Program-made: the position numbers and the translations under genes | Assembly (NCBI GenBank): GCA_044222225.1 | Contig: JBGANR010000015.1 | Coordinates: forward strand, 1-64,000 | Reading direction: 5' to 3' | DNA: 64,000 bases | Source: JBGANR01 sp044222225 | Lineage (GTDB): Bacteria; Actinomycetota; Actinomycetes; Mycobacteriales; Mycobacteriaceae | Shown: piece after piece, positions 1 to 10,485 of the stretch | Position numbering within the stretch: position 1 is the stretch's first letter | Layout: each line of letters opens with the position of its first letter | The notes under the pieces: model-generated | Databases searched by the model: none | Seen by the model: the letters and a program-made list of their open reading frames with translations, nothing else | Told to the model about the DNA's origin: nothing

Positions 1-28
1 CGGCACGAGCATGGGTAACGTACGACAT
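1..28 (-). CDS. Possible transposase N-terminus (partial, runs off left edge)
   Basis: Read on the minus strand, an ATG at 28-26 follows a strong GGAGG (38-34) with good spacing and opens a frame reading M-S-Y-V-T-H-A-R-A before the window ends. From memory, short N-termini of this style followed by a helix-turn-helix occur in actinobacterial IS481-type transposases, but nine residues cannot identify a family. The RBS and start sit inside a hairpin, a common feature of transposase genes. It could equally be any other gene; confidence is low. Confidence 0.3.
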
Positions 29-85
29 GAGGACCTCCGTGGATCGAGTGAGTGTGGTAACCCACATCGATACCGGAGGTCCTCA
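28..85 (-). promoter_or_regulatory. Hairpin that would hide the RBS of the left-edge gene
   Basis: A perfect 12-bp inverted repeat (arms 28-39 and 74-85) encloses a 34-nt loop that itself contains GTGG/CCAC complementarity. In minus-strand RNA the 3' arm contains the GGAGG ribosome-binding site and the first base of the ATG. Such fold-back structures limit translation of transposases from read-through transcripts (known for IS10 and IS50). The role here is inferred. Confidence 0.45.
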
Positions 86-157
86 CCTCATTCCGCCACG
101 CCACGCTGCTCACAACGTCCGTGGGAAGAACACCTAGCGGGCCCTCCCGCCAGGCCC

Positions 158-206
158 GATGCCAGCGGCCCGCCGGTGGGTCGTCCCGCCACCGGGCCTG
201 GGCATC
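158..206 (-). terminator. Imperfect long hairpin downstream of the DUF4439 gene
   Basis: Arms 158-180 and 185-206 form an imperfect stem of about 22 bp around a TCGT loop. It lies just past the stop of the minus-strand gene ending at 211 and is a plausible terminator. There is no clear T-tract, which is normal in high-GC actinobacteria. Confidence 0.5.
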
Positions 207-210
207 ACAT

Positions 211-651
211 CTAGCGCGTCGTCGGGTCGCCCGGCAGGGCCGTCGTCGACGGCGACAACCCGGCCGCGAGGCGCCATTTGGCGCGGCGGATCGCCGTCGC
301 GGTGAGGCCGTCGAGGCACAAAGTGCGCAGTTCCGGGGTGTCGGTGCGTTCGAGGCCCGCTCGGTAGGCCTCGGCGCAGTCCTGTTCGACGGTGACGGCA
401 GCGCGGGCGGCACTCGCCGCGTCGGTGACGTCCTCGCCGAGGCGGTAGCCGATGGCCGCGGGTGGGACGTCCTCGTCGGCTGCGCGGAGCGCTTCGGCCA
501 GGGCGTCGCGGCGTGCGCGGTGGTCGGCGGCGGACGTCGCGACGAGGTCGGCGCGGGACTCGGCCGCCCGGGAGGCGATGACGCCGAACGCGAAGACGGC
601 GGCGTATTCCGCCTGCAGGGCGGTGGCGAGGGCGTCGGTGGATTCACTCAT
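211..651 (-). CDS. DUF4439 ferritin-like protein
   Basis: A 146-residue, mostly helical, Ala/Arg/Glu-rich protein without a signal peptide. The N-terminal helix (LQAEYAAVFAFGVI) and the pattern of a ferritin-like four-helix bundle fit the DUF4439 family that sits beside proS/rimP in mycobacteria and relatives (Rv2844/Rv2843 region). Biochemical function is unknown. The ATG overlaps the stop of the upstream lipoprotein gene by 4 bp (ATGA, 648-651), so the two are translationally coupled. Iron-binding residues cannot be assigned with confidence. Confidence 0.7.
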   Translation of the reverse strand: MSESTDALATALQAEYAAVFAFGVIASRAAESRADLVATSAADHRARRDALAEALRAADEDVPPAAIGYRLGEDVTDAASAARAAVTVEQDCAEAYRAGLERTDTPELRTLCLDGLTATAIRRAKWRLAAGLSPSTTALPGDPTTR

Positions 652-1163
652 GCCAGCTGGACCTCCACGTGGGCCGCGAGCGCGGCGCTGATCGATCCGG
701 CCAGCCCCGCGCCGTAGCCCGAGAGCTTGGCGGCGGCGTCGGCGGCCGTCCTGCGGGACGCCGCGAGCCGTGTCGCGAGGCTCGGCACGCTGGCCGGCGC
801 CTGGGGCGGCTCGGACGTCGTCGTGGCGGTGGTCGACGTACTGGACGAGGTGGGTTCGCCGCCGGGCAGCGTCTCGATGTAGGCGGCCAGCACCTCGGCG
901 TGGCGCCGGCGCTCATCGGCGACGACGCGCAGCGCCGCGGCATAGGCCGGGAAGGCCGCGGCGGCGGCCTGCGCGACGTCCGCATCGGCGGCGGCGGAGT
1001 TCCGCAGTTCCTGGAGCGTCGGTAGCGAGGAGTCGGAGGCCGGGCCGTCGGACGAGCACGCCGCGGCCGCCAGCACGACGCCCGCGAGCGGGAGGGCGAG
1101 AAGCACGGTTCGGCGCGTCGGCAGCGGCGGGGAGGTCGCGGGTCGCGGCGGCGTGGGCTTCAC
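648..1163 (-). CDS. Lipoprotein, DUF4439/ferritin-like, partner of the downstream gene
   Basis: 171 residues from the GTG at 1163. Residues 17-36 are a lipoprotein signal: an Arg pair, a hydrophobic stretch and a lipobox ending AAA-C with the lipidated Cys at about 36. The mature part is helical with a DERRRHAE motif reminiscent of ferritin-like bundles, then a Ser/Thr-rich linker (TSSSTSTTATTTSE). It is probably surface-anchored and structurally related to the cytoplasmic partner it overlaps. A longer GTG start at 1196 is possible, but that codon lies inside the likely rimP promoter on the other strand, so I prefer 1163. Function unknown. Confidence 0.7.
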   Translation of the reverse strand: MKPTPPRPATSPPLPTRRTVLLALPLAGVVLAAAACSSDGPASDSSLPTLQELRNSAAADADVAQAAAAAFPAYAAALRVVADERRRHAEVLAAYIETLPGGEPTSSSTSTTATTTSEPPQAPASVPSLATRLAASRRTAADAAAKLSGYGAGLAGSISAALAAHVEVQLA

Positions 1164-1191
1164 GGGCTCGATCTTGCCAGGCGCCGGCGGG

Positions 1192-1197
1192 TACACT
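1192..1197 (+). promoter_or_regulatory. Probable -10 element for the rimP-nusA operon
   Basis: TACACT lies in the divergent gap between the DUF4439 lipoprotein and rimP, about 120 bp before the rimP ATG. No convincing -35 at 17 bp spacing, so this is a motif-level guess. Confidence 0.35.
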
Positions 1198-1316
1198 GTT
1201 ATCGCCTGCTCGCGCCGGGGCCACTCGGCATGCGGGTATGGGCGTGGTCAGAACCATGCTCGCCGGCCGACCGGCGCACCGCACATCCCGCCCGACAACT
1301 GCATAGGGGTTCACCG

Positions 1317-1847
1317 ATGTCGATCGAAGCCGATCAGGTCCGCCGACTCGCCGAACCCGCTGCAGCGGCGTTGTCCGCCGACGTCGAGGACGTCGTCGTC
1401 GATCCCGGGGCCGAGCCGCGTGTCGTCATCGTCGTGGACGCCGACGGCGGCGTCGATCTGCAGGTGCTCACCGCGCTCACCCGCGACATCGGGGCGGCGC
1501 TGGACGCGGAGCCCGAGCTCGAGGCCGTTCCGTACACCCTCGAGGTCACCTCGCCCGGCGTCGACCGTCCGATCGGAAGCCCGCGCCGGTGGCGCCGGGT
1601 GCGCGGCCGCAAGGTGACCGTCCGGTTCGTCGACGGCACCGAGCTGCGCGGCCGTGTCGCGGTCGTCGACGAGGCGACCGGCGAGGTCGATCTCGTTCTG
1701 CCGGCGTTCGACCGCGGCCGCCCGACCACGAAGACCGGTGGGCCTGCGGTGCGACGGATCGCGCTCGCCGACGTCGAGCAGGCCGTCGTCGACGTCGAGT
1801 TCGGGACGCCGCCGGAGGCCGAGTTGGCGCTCTGCGAGCTGGACTGA
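1317..1847 (+). CDS. rimP: Ribosome maturation factor RimP
   Basis: 176 residues. RimP assists 30S subunit maturation in the cytoplasm. The N-terminal domain carries the family signature YTLEVTSPGVDRPI around residue 80, followed by an SH3-like C-terminal domain (KVTVRFVDGTELRGRVAVVDE). The ATG at 1317 gives the usual family start (MSIEADQVRRLAEPAAAAL); upstream in-frame codons would add a tail without family resemblance. First gene of the conserved rimP-nusA-ylxR-infB-rbfA run. Confidence 0.93.
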   Translation: MSIEADQVRRLAEPAAAALSADVEDVVVDPGAEPRVVIVVDADGGVDLQVLTALTRDIGAALDAEPELEAVPYTLEVTSPGVDRPIGSPRRWRRVRGRKVTVRFVDGTELRGRVAVVDEATGEVDLVLPAFDRGRPTTKTGGPAVRRIALADVEQAVVDVEFGTPPEAELALCELD

Positions 1848-1972
1848 CACCGCCGAGTACGGCGCGATTCTTCACCTGTCGACGACGATCCGGTCGTGCC
1901 CCACGGGCGCGCCGGTGCAGTCGACGACGAGTAACGACGGCCGGAAGGCCCTTCGATGAGGAGAGATCAAGA

Positions 1973-3145
1973 GTGAACATCGACATCGCGGCGCTTCGGG
2001 CGATCGAGGCCGAGAAGGGGATCCCGGCCGAGACCGTCATCGAGGCGATCGAGGGCGCGCTGCTGACGGCGTACCGGCACACCGAGGGCGCCAACCAGCA
2101 TGCGCGTATCGACATCGACGGGCGGACGGGCGTCGTGCGCGTCATGGCCCGTGAGCTCGACGAATACGGCGATCTCGTCTCCGAATGGGACGACACCCCG
2201 GAGGGCTTCGGCCGGATCGCGGCGGCGACGGCCCGGCAGGTCATCGTGCAGCGGCTGCGGGACTTCGAGCACAACCGCACGTTCGGCGAGTTCGTCGCGC
2301 ACGAGGGCGAGATCATCTCCGGCGAGGTCCAGCAGGATCCGCGGGCCAACGCGCGGGGCGTCGTCATCGTGCGCATCGGCTCGGAGGCGCACGGCACCGA
2401 GGCGATCCTGCCCGCGCCGGAGCAGGTGCCGGGGGAGAGCTACCCGCACGGCGAGCGGATCAAGGCGTACGTCGTGGGCGTGGCGCGGACGCAGCGCGGA
2501 CCGCAGATCACCCTCTCGCGGACGCACCCGAACCTCGTCCGCAAGCTGTTCGCGCTCGAGGTGCCCGAGATCGCCGGCGGCGACGTCGAGATCGTCGCCG
2601 TCGCCCGCGAGGCCGGCCACCGGAGCAAGATCGCCGTCCACACGAAGATCGACGGCCTCAACGCGAAGGGCGCCTGCATCGGCCCGATGGGGCAGCGCGT
2701 GCGCAACGTCATGACAGAGCTGGCCGGCGAGAAGATCGACATCATCGACTTCGACGAGGATCCGGCGACGTTCGTCGGCAACGCCCTCTCGCCGGCGAAG
2801 GTGATCTCGGTGACGGTCGTCGACGAGGCGGCCAAGGCCGCGCGCGTCGTCGTGCCGGACTACCAGCTGTCGCTGGCGATCGGCAAGGAGGGGCAGAACG
2901 CTCGTCTGGCCGCGCGGTTGACAGGCTGGCGGATCGACATCCGGTCCGACGCCGAGGCGCCCGACGCCGGCGGGACGGCTCCGCAGACTCCGTCGCGGGC
3001 CGGCGGGGCGTCGCAGGGCCCGTCGCGAAGTGGCGGCGGTCCGTCCCGGGGAGGCGCCTCGCAGGGGGCGTCCCGGCGGCCGGCGTCGGGTCCGCAGGGC
3101 CGGTTCCGGCCCGGTGGCGGCTCGTCCGCCGGACGGGGTCGCTGA
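1973..3145 (+). CDS. nusA: Transcription termination/antitermination factor NusA with a Gly/Ser/Arg-rich tail
   Basis: 390 residues from GTG 1973 (VNIDIAALRAIEAEKG), preceded by GAGGAGA. NusA binds RNA polymerase and nascent RNA and modulates pausing and termination. Visible order: N-terminal RNAP-binding domain (1-105), S1 (about 110-190), then two KH domains (about 200-325, with GPMGQRV and IGKEGQNARLAARLTGW). From about residue 326 there is a 65-residue low-complexity tail rich in SRGG, GGAS and RPGGGS. M. tuberculosis NusA is about 347 residues and ends near the KH domains, so this tail is an addition. Confidence 0.95.
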   Translation: MNIDIAALRAIEAEKGIPAETVIEAIEGALLTAYRHTEGANQHARIDIDGRTGVVRVMARELDEYGDLVSEWDDTPEGFGRIAAATARQVIVQRLRDFEHNRTFGEFVAHEGEIISGEVQQDPRANARGVVIVRIGSEAHGTEAILPAPEQVPGESYPHGERIKAYVVGVARTQRGPQITLSRTHPNLVRKLFALEVPEIAGGDVEIVAVAREAGHRSKIAVHTKIDGLNAKGACIGPMGQRVRNVMTELAGEKIDIIDFDEDPATFVGNALSPAKVISVTVVDEAAKAARVVVPDYQLSLAIGKEGQNARLAARLTGWRIDIRSDAEAPDAGGTAPQTPSRAGGASQGPSRSGGGPSRGGASQGASRRPASGPQGRFRPGGGSSAGRGR

Positions 3146-3201
3146 CCCGCGTGGCAGAAACAGGCCCCGACGCGGTACGATATCCGCTGGTCCGGAGTCA
3201 G

Positions 3202-3564
3202 GTGCGCGCCGGGCGCTCGGTGAAGCATGCGGACGGGCCGGTCAACGGTCCGATCCGCACGTGCATCGGGTGCCGAAAGCGCGCGTCTGCGATGGAACTG
3301 GTGCGGCTGACGCTGCGTCAGACCGGAAAGTCAGCCGAGGGCGTCCCCGACGTCGTCGCCGACCGGACGGCCACTCTGCCCGGCCGCGGTGCCTGGGTGC
3401 ATCCTCGCGTGGAATGTCTACGGGAGATGGTGCGCCGACGCGCGGTGGGGCGGGCACTTCGGGTCCAGGCCTATCACCTGGACCCCGATGGTCTCGTCGC
3501 CGACGTCCTGGCGGCGGCGACGGACCGCGATGAAGGGATACGACCGGACATGAGCACGCCGTGA
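3202..3564 (+). CDS. ylxR: YlxR-family RNA-binding protein (DUF448)
   Basis: About 120 residues from GTG 3202 (GGAG 4 nt upstream) or 114 from GTG 3220; the start is uncertain. The core RTCIGCRKR followed by GRGAWVHPRVECL is diagnostic of YlxR/DUF448, a small nucleic-acid-binding protein nearly always encoded between nusA and infB. Proposed roles include nucleoid or RNase P-related functions; none is shown by this sequence. It lies in the same operon as nusA. Confidence 0.88.
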   Translation: MRAGRSVKHADGPVNGPIRTCIGCRKRASAMELVRLTLRQTGKSAEGVPDVVADRTATLPGRGAWVHPRVECLREMVRRRAVGRALRVQAYHLDPDGLVADVLAAATDRDEGIRPDMSTP

Positions 3565-3596
3565 AGTTCGCGCGATGAGGAAGTTCGCGCGATGAG
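3564..3596 (+). repeat. 17-bp tandem duplication between ylxR and infB
   Basis: AAGTTCGCGCGATGAG occurs at 3564-3579 and again at 3581-3596, a period of 17 bp starting on the last base of the ylxR stop codon. No function seen; likely a slippage duplication. Confidence 0.7.
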
Positions 3597-3678
3597 CGTT
3601 TCGACAACGTCGAGGTCGTAGCGGCCGAAATGCCCGCTCGACCTCGCCAAGCCCTTCGGGGCACAGCAGAGGAGAGCA

Positions 3679-6594
<2,916 letters not shown>

Positions 6595-6612
6595 CCGACG
6601 CCAGACGGGCCA

Positions 6613-6644
6613 CCCGCGGCGGCATCCGAGGATGCCGCCGCGGG
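6613..6644 (+). terminator. Strong hairpin after infB
   Basis: CCCGCGGCGGCATCC (6613-6627) and its exact complement (6630-6644) are separated by only GA, so the real loop opens a pair or two. It sits 19 bp after the infB stop and 46 bp before rbfA: a terminator or a processing/attenuation point inside the operon. No T-tract. Confidence 0.6.
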
Positions 6645-6690
6645 GCGCCCTGCATGCATGATCACGGTGTGCACGAGAGGGGAGTGAGCA

Positions 6691-7143
6691 ATGGCTGATC
6701 CGGCGCGCGCGAAGCGTCTGGCCAAGCGGATCGCGACGATCGTCGCCTCGGCGATCGGGACGGAGATCAAAGACCCGCGGTTGCGGCACGTCACCATCAC
6801 CGATGCGAAGGTGACCGGAGACCTGCACGACGCGACCGTCTATTACACGGTGATGGGTGACGGCATCGATGACGAGCCCGATGTCGCCGGCGCCCAGGCC
6901 GCCCTCACGAAGGCGACGGGCGTGCTGCGCTCGCTCGTCGGTGCGGGTACCGGCGTGCGGTTCACCCCGACGCTGACGTTCATCGTCGACACCGTGCCCG
7001 ACACGGCACGGCACATGGAGGACCTCCTCGCCGAGGCCCGGCGCCGGGATGCGGAGGTCGCGGCCGCCGCGGCCAAGGCGAAGCCGGCCGGTGACGTCGA
7101 TCCCTATCGGCATCCGGAAGAAGACGATGGCGGCGACGAGTGA
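6691..7143 (+). CDS. rbfA: Ribosome-binding factor A
   Basis: 150 residues, ATG 6691 after GAGGGGAG. RbfA binds the 30S subunit during late maturation of the 16S rRNA 5' end. The KH-like fold is recognised by ADPARAKRLAKRIATIVA at the start, the region KDPRLRHVTITDAKVTGDL, and FTPTLTFIVDTVPDTARHMEDLL near the C-terminus. A charged tail follows. Its last 17 bp overlap the next gene. Confidence 0.94.
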   Translation: MADPARAKRLAKRIATIVASAIGTEIKDPRLRHVTITDAKVTGDLHDATVYYTVMGDGIDDEPDVAGAQAALTKATGVLRSLVGAGTGVRFTPTLTFIVDTVPDTARHMEDLLAEARRRDAEVAAAAAKAKPAGDVDPYRHPEEDDGGDE

Positions 7144-8161
7144 CGATGTCGTGACGCCGGACTCCGGGGACACGGCGGCGCGTCGCGCGGGGTCCGGCGA
7201 CGCGCTGTCTCCGGCCGTCGACGCGGCGGTGGCGGCGCTCTCGGGCACGTCGAGCGCCGTGTTGCTCTGCCACATGCGTCCCGATGCGGACACGCTCGGC
7301 AGCGGTCTCGGTCTCGGTCTCGCACTCGTCGCCGCGGGCGTCGAGGTGCAGGTGGCGTTTCCGGGTGACACGCCGCTCTCGGCGTCGCTCGCGGCGCTGC
7401 CTGGTGCCGAGCTGCTCGTGGCGCCGCAGGACGTGACGCCCGCGGATGTCGCGATCGCCGTGGACTGCGCGAGCCTGGCTCGGTTGGCCGAGCTCGCGGA
7501 CGTCGCCGCCCGCAGCGGGCGGCTCGTCGTCATCGACCATCACGCCTCCAACCCAGGGTTCGGGGACGTCAACGTCGTCGACGTGACGGCGTCCTGCACC
7601 ACCGAGATCGTGCTGCGTATCCTCGACCGCTGGGGACGCGAGCTGACGCCGGACGTCGCCACCTGCCTGTACGCGGGGCTGGTGACGGACACCGGCTCGT
7701 TCCGCTGGTGCACGGCCGATTCGCATCGCACCGCCGCGCGGCTGCTGGACGCCGGCGTCGACGGCCGGCTGTGGTCGCGGCGGCTGCTCGACACCCATCA
7801 CGTCGGCTGGCTGCGGCTCGTCTCGTCGGCGCTGGCCTCGGCCACGCTCGACGCCGAGGCCTTCGCCGGACGCGGGCTCGTCTGGGCCGTCGTCGACGCG
7901 TCCGCGACGGCCGGACTCGGCTGGGAGGAGGCCGAAAGCGTCATCGACCTCGTCCGCACGGCCGAGGAGGCCGAGGTCGCGGCCGTCTTCAAGGAGTCCC
8001 GGCCCGGCGTGTGGACGGTCTCGCTGCGTTCGAAGTCCGATGTCGACGTCTCGGCGGTCGCCGCCCGGTTCGGCGGCGGCGGCCACCTCCGCGCCGCCGG
8101 CTATGCGATCGACGGCGCTCGAGAGGAGATCGTCGCGGCGCTGCGCGCGGTCGCGCGGTGA
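7127..8161 (+). CDS. DHH/DHHA1 phosphoesterase, bifunctional nanoRNase/pAp or c-di-AMP phosphatase type
   Basis: 344 residues from ATG 7127 (GGAAG 6 bp upstream), overlapping rbfA by 17 bp. DHH-superfamily motifs are in order: HMRPDADTLGSGL (near residue 47), VAIAVDCAS, VVIDHHASNPGFG, GLVTDTGSFRW, and a C-terminal DHHA1 domain with GGGGHLRAAGY. The M. tuberculosis neighbour Rv2837c has this position and hydrolyses short oligoribonucleotides, pAp and cyclic di-AMP; the same activity is inferred. Metal ligands are all present. Confidence 0.9.
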   Translation: MAATSDDVVTPDSGDTAARRAGSGDALSPAVDAAVAALSGTSSAVLLCHMRPDADTLGSGLGLGLALVAAGVEVQVAFPGDTPLSASLAALPGAELLVAPQDVTPADVAIAVDCASLARLAELADVAARSGRLVVIDHHASNPGFGDVNVVDVTASCTTEIVLRILDRWGRELTPDVATCLYAGLVTDTGSFRWCTADSHRTAARLLDAGVDGRLWSRRLLDTHHVGWLRLVSSALASATLDAEAFAGRGLVWAVVDASATAGLGWEEAESVIDLVRTAEEAEVAAVFKESRPGVWTVSLRSKSDVDVSAVAARFGGGGHLRAAGYAIDGAREEIVAALRAVAR

Positions 8162-9480
8162 CGGCGACCCGCCAGGCCGAGGCGACCCCGTGGACCATCG
8201 CGCGGCTCGCCGCGTCGGCGCTCATCGTGCTGGCGGCCGAGCCGCTGTATCTCATGTTCGACATCGCCGTCGTCGGCCGGCTCGGCGCGTCGGCGCTCGC
8301 GGGCCTCACCGTCGGCGGCCTCGTGCTCGCGACGTGCTCGACGCAGCTCACCTTCCTCTCATACGGCACGACGGCCCGCTCGGCCCGGCTGTTCGGCGCC
8401 GGTGATCGGCGCGGTGCGGTCGTCGAGGGCGCGCAGGCCACATGGCTGGCGGTCGGTGTCGGCTGCGTGCTCGCGGCGGCGCTGTGGGTGCTCGCACCGT
8501 TCCTGCTGCGGGGTCTGGCCGGAGACCCGGGGATCGTCGACAGCGCGACGTCGTGGCTGCGCATCGCAGCGCCCGGCGTCCCGCTGATCCTCGTGACGAT
8601 GGCCGGCAACGGCTGGATGCGCGGCGTGCAGTCGACCCGCCTGCCCGCGGTTTTTGTCATCATCGGGTTCGGTGTGTCGGGCGTGCTGTGCCCGGCGCTC
8701 GTCCACGGCCTCTTCGGTGCGCCTCGGCTGGGGCTGGAGGGCTCGGCCGTGGCCAATGTCATCGGGCAGACGATCACGGGAGTGCTGTTCCTCGGTGCGC
8801 TGTTGCGTGAGCCCGGCGGCCGCTGCGGGCCGAAATGGTCGATCATCCGTGCGCAACTCGTCCTCGGCCGCGATCTCATCGTCCGTTCGCTCGGCTTCCA
8901 GGTGTGCTTCCTGTCGGCGGCCGCCGTGGCCAGCCGGTTCGGCGTCGCCGCCGTCGCCGCGCATCAGACCACGCTGCAGGTGTGGGGCTTCCTCGCGCTC
9001 GTGCTCGATTCGCTCGCGGTGGCGGCGCAGTCGCTCGTCGGTGCGGCGCTCGGTGCCCGCGACGCCGGCCGGGCGCGCGTCGTCGGCCGGCTCGTCACGC
9101 GCTGGTCCGTCGTGGCCGCGACGCTCATGGCCGTGCTGCTCGGGCTGGGCGCGAGCGTGCTGCCGCGGGTGTTCACCACCGACGCGGACGTGCTCGACGC
9201 CGTCGTCGTCCCGTGGTGGTTCCTCGTCGGCATGCTGCCGGTGGCGGGCATCGTCTTCGCCCTCGACGGCGTCCTGCTCGGCGCGGGCGACGCGGCCTAT
9301 CTGCAGACGGCGACGCTCGCCTCGGCGCTGCTGGGCTTCCTGCCGCTCATCTGGGCCTCGCTCGTGTTCTCGTGGGGGCTGGCCGGCATCTGGACGGGCC
9401 TGCTCGCGTTCATGCTGGCCCGGCTCGTGACGCTGTTGCTGCGGATGCGGTCCGGGGCGTGGGCTCGGCTCGGCACCTGA
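8158..9480 (+). CDS. dinF: MATE-family efflux transporter (DinF-like)
   Basis: 440 residues from GTG 8158, which overlaps the DHH stop (GTGA). About 12 hydrophobic segments are visible, in two halves typical of MATE antiporters, beginning with IARLAASALIVLAAEPLYLMFD. The family exports cationic or organic compounds using H+ or Na+ gradients; the substrate is unknown. The position after the DHH gene matches Rv2836c (dinF). The tight overlap implies co-expression with the ribosome-maturation operon, although a direct functional link is not obvious. Confidence 0.9.
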   Translation: MTATRQAEATPWTIARLAASALIVLAAEPLYLMFDIAVVGRLGASALAGLTVGGLVLATCSTQLTFLSYGTTARSARLFGAGDRRGAVVEGAQATWLAVGVGCVLAAALWVLAPFLLRGLAGDPGIVDSATSWLRIAAPGVPLILVTMAGNGWMRGVQSTRLPAVFVIIGFGVSGVLCPALVHGLFGAPRLGLEGSAVANVIGQTITGVLFLGALLREPGGRCGPKWSIIRAQLVLGRDLIVRSLGFQVCFLSAAAVASRFGVAAVAAHQTTLQVWGFLALVLDSLAVAAQSLVGAALGARDAGRARVVGRLVTRWSVVAATLMAVLLGLGASVLPRVFTTDADVLDAVVVPWWFLVGMLPVAGIVFALDGVLLGAGDAAYLQTATLASALLGFLPLIWASLVFSWGLAGIWTGLLAFMLARLVTLLLRMRSGAWARLGT

Positions 9481-9498
9481 CGGATCCGATGCGCTGAG

Positions 9499-9514
9499 AC
9501 ATATTCGGATATGT
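9499..9514. promoter_or_regulatory. Perfect palindrome upstream of the beta-propeller gene
   Basis: ACATAT-TCGG-ATATGT is a perfect 6-bp inverted repeat in an otherwise GC-rich spacer, 54 bp before the next ATG. A possible -10 (CATACG) follows at 9537-9542. It could be an operator or a small UUCG-type RNA hairpin. Confidence 0.4.
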
Positions 9515-9567
9515 TGCGTCGCGCGTCCTCGGGTGGCATACGGTCGAAGCCGAGGAGAGGGGACGCG

Positions 9568-10485
9568 ATGTTCGAAGCGCTTGCGGTACTCGTGATCCGG
9601 TCGCGTCGGATCGCGCGGGTGGAGCTGCCGTCCGGTGAGGTCTCGACGCTGCTCGACGGCACGGGGCGTGCCCCGGACGGCGTCGTCGTCTCCGGCGACC
9701 GGTTGTACTGGACGACGATGGGCGTGCCCCGGCGCGACCCCGTCGCCGAGGACGGGCTCGACTTCTCCGAGCGCAACGGCGGTCTGCACGGCGCCCGGCT
9801 GGACGGCACCGACCGGCACGAGATCCTGCCCACCGGTGCGTTGACGACGGGCAAGCAGCTCGCGATCGCGGGCGACACCCTCTATTGGGGCGACCGGGAG
9901 GGCTGCCGGGTGAGTCGCGTGCGCGTCGACGGCGGCGGGCACGAGGACGTCGTCGTCAATCCGCCGGGGGTCGACGGCTGGTGCGTCGGCGTCGCGGTGC
10001 ACGACGGGCACGTGTACTGGACGCAGAAAGGGCGCCCCGACGGCGGGATCGGCCGCATCCTGCGGGCGCCGCTCGGGCGTCCGGACGCCGCGTCGCGCGA
10101 CGGCGTCGAGGTGCTGTGGGACGGCCTGCCGGAGCCGATCGACCTCGACATCGTCGGTGACACGGTCTATTGGACCGACCGCGGCGCGCCGCCCGCGGGC
10201 AACACCCTCAACCGGGCGCCGATCCCCCCGCCCGCCGAGGCCGGTGCCGCGCCCGAGATCCTCGCGGACGGCTTCACCGAGGCCATCGGTCTCGCGATCG
10301 ACGCCGAGGCGGGCGTCGCCTACGTCGGCGACATGGGCGGAACGCTGCGCGCGGTGTCGCTGGGAGCGGAACGGAGCGATCGGGTGATCGCCGAGTTCGG
10401 CGAGCCGATCACCGGTATCGCGGGCATCCCCGGTGGATGGCCGGGTCCGGCGAGCATCACTCACGACGACGAGGAGACGACATGA
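9568..10485 (+). CDS. YWTD/NHL-type six-bladed beta-propeller protein of unknown function
   Basis: 305 residues, ATG 9568 after GAGGAGAGGGG. Repeated blade motifs (GDRLYWTTMG, GDTLYWGDREG, DGHVYWTQKG, GDTVYWTDRG, AGVAYVGDMGG) alternate with turns such as SRVRVDG and RILRAPLG, indicating an LDL-receptor YWTD-like beta-propeller. No signal peptide is visible, so it is probably cytoplasmic. The stop overlaps the next gene by 4 bp (ATGA), suggesting it works with the 3-hydroxyacyl-CoA dehydrogenase. I cannot assign a substrate; a lactonase- or sugar-binding role is only one possibility. Confidence 0.75.
   Translation: MFEALAVLVIRSRRIARVELPSGEVSTLLDGTGRAPDGVVVSGDRLYWTTMGVPRRDPVAEDGLDFSERNGGLHGARLDGTDRHEILPTGALTTGKQLAIAGDTLYWGDREGCRVSRVRVDGGGHEDVVVNPPGVDGWCVGVAVHDGHVYWTQKGRPDGGIGRILRAPLGRPDAASRDGVEVLWDGLPEPIDLDIVGDTVYWTDRGAPPAGNTLNRAPIPPPAEAGAAPEILADGFTEAIGLAIDAEAGVAYVGDMGGTLRAVSLGAERSDRVIAEFGEPITGIAGIPGGWPGPASITHDDEETT

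Noticed and set aside
8359..10464. 701-codon antisense frame across dinF and the propeller gene
   Set aside because: Same GC-codon artefact; no RBS or family match.
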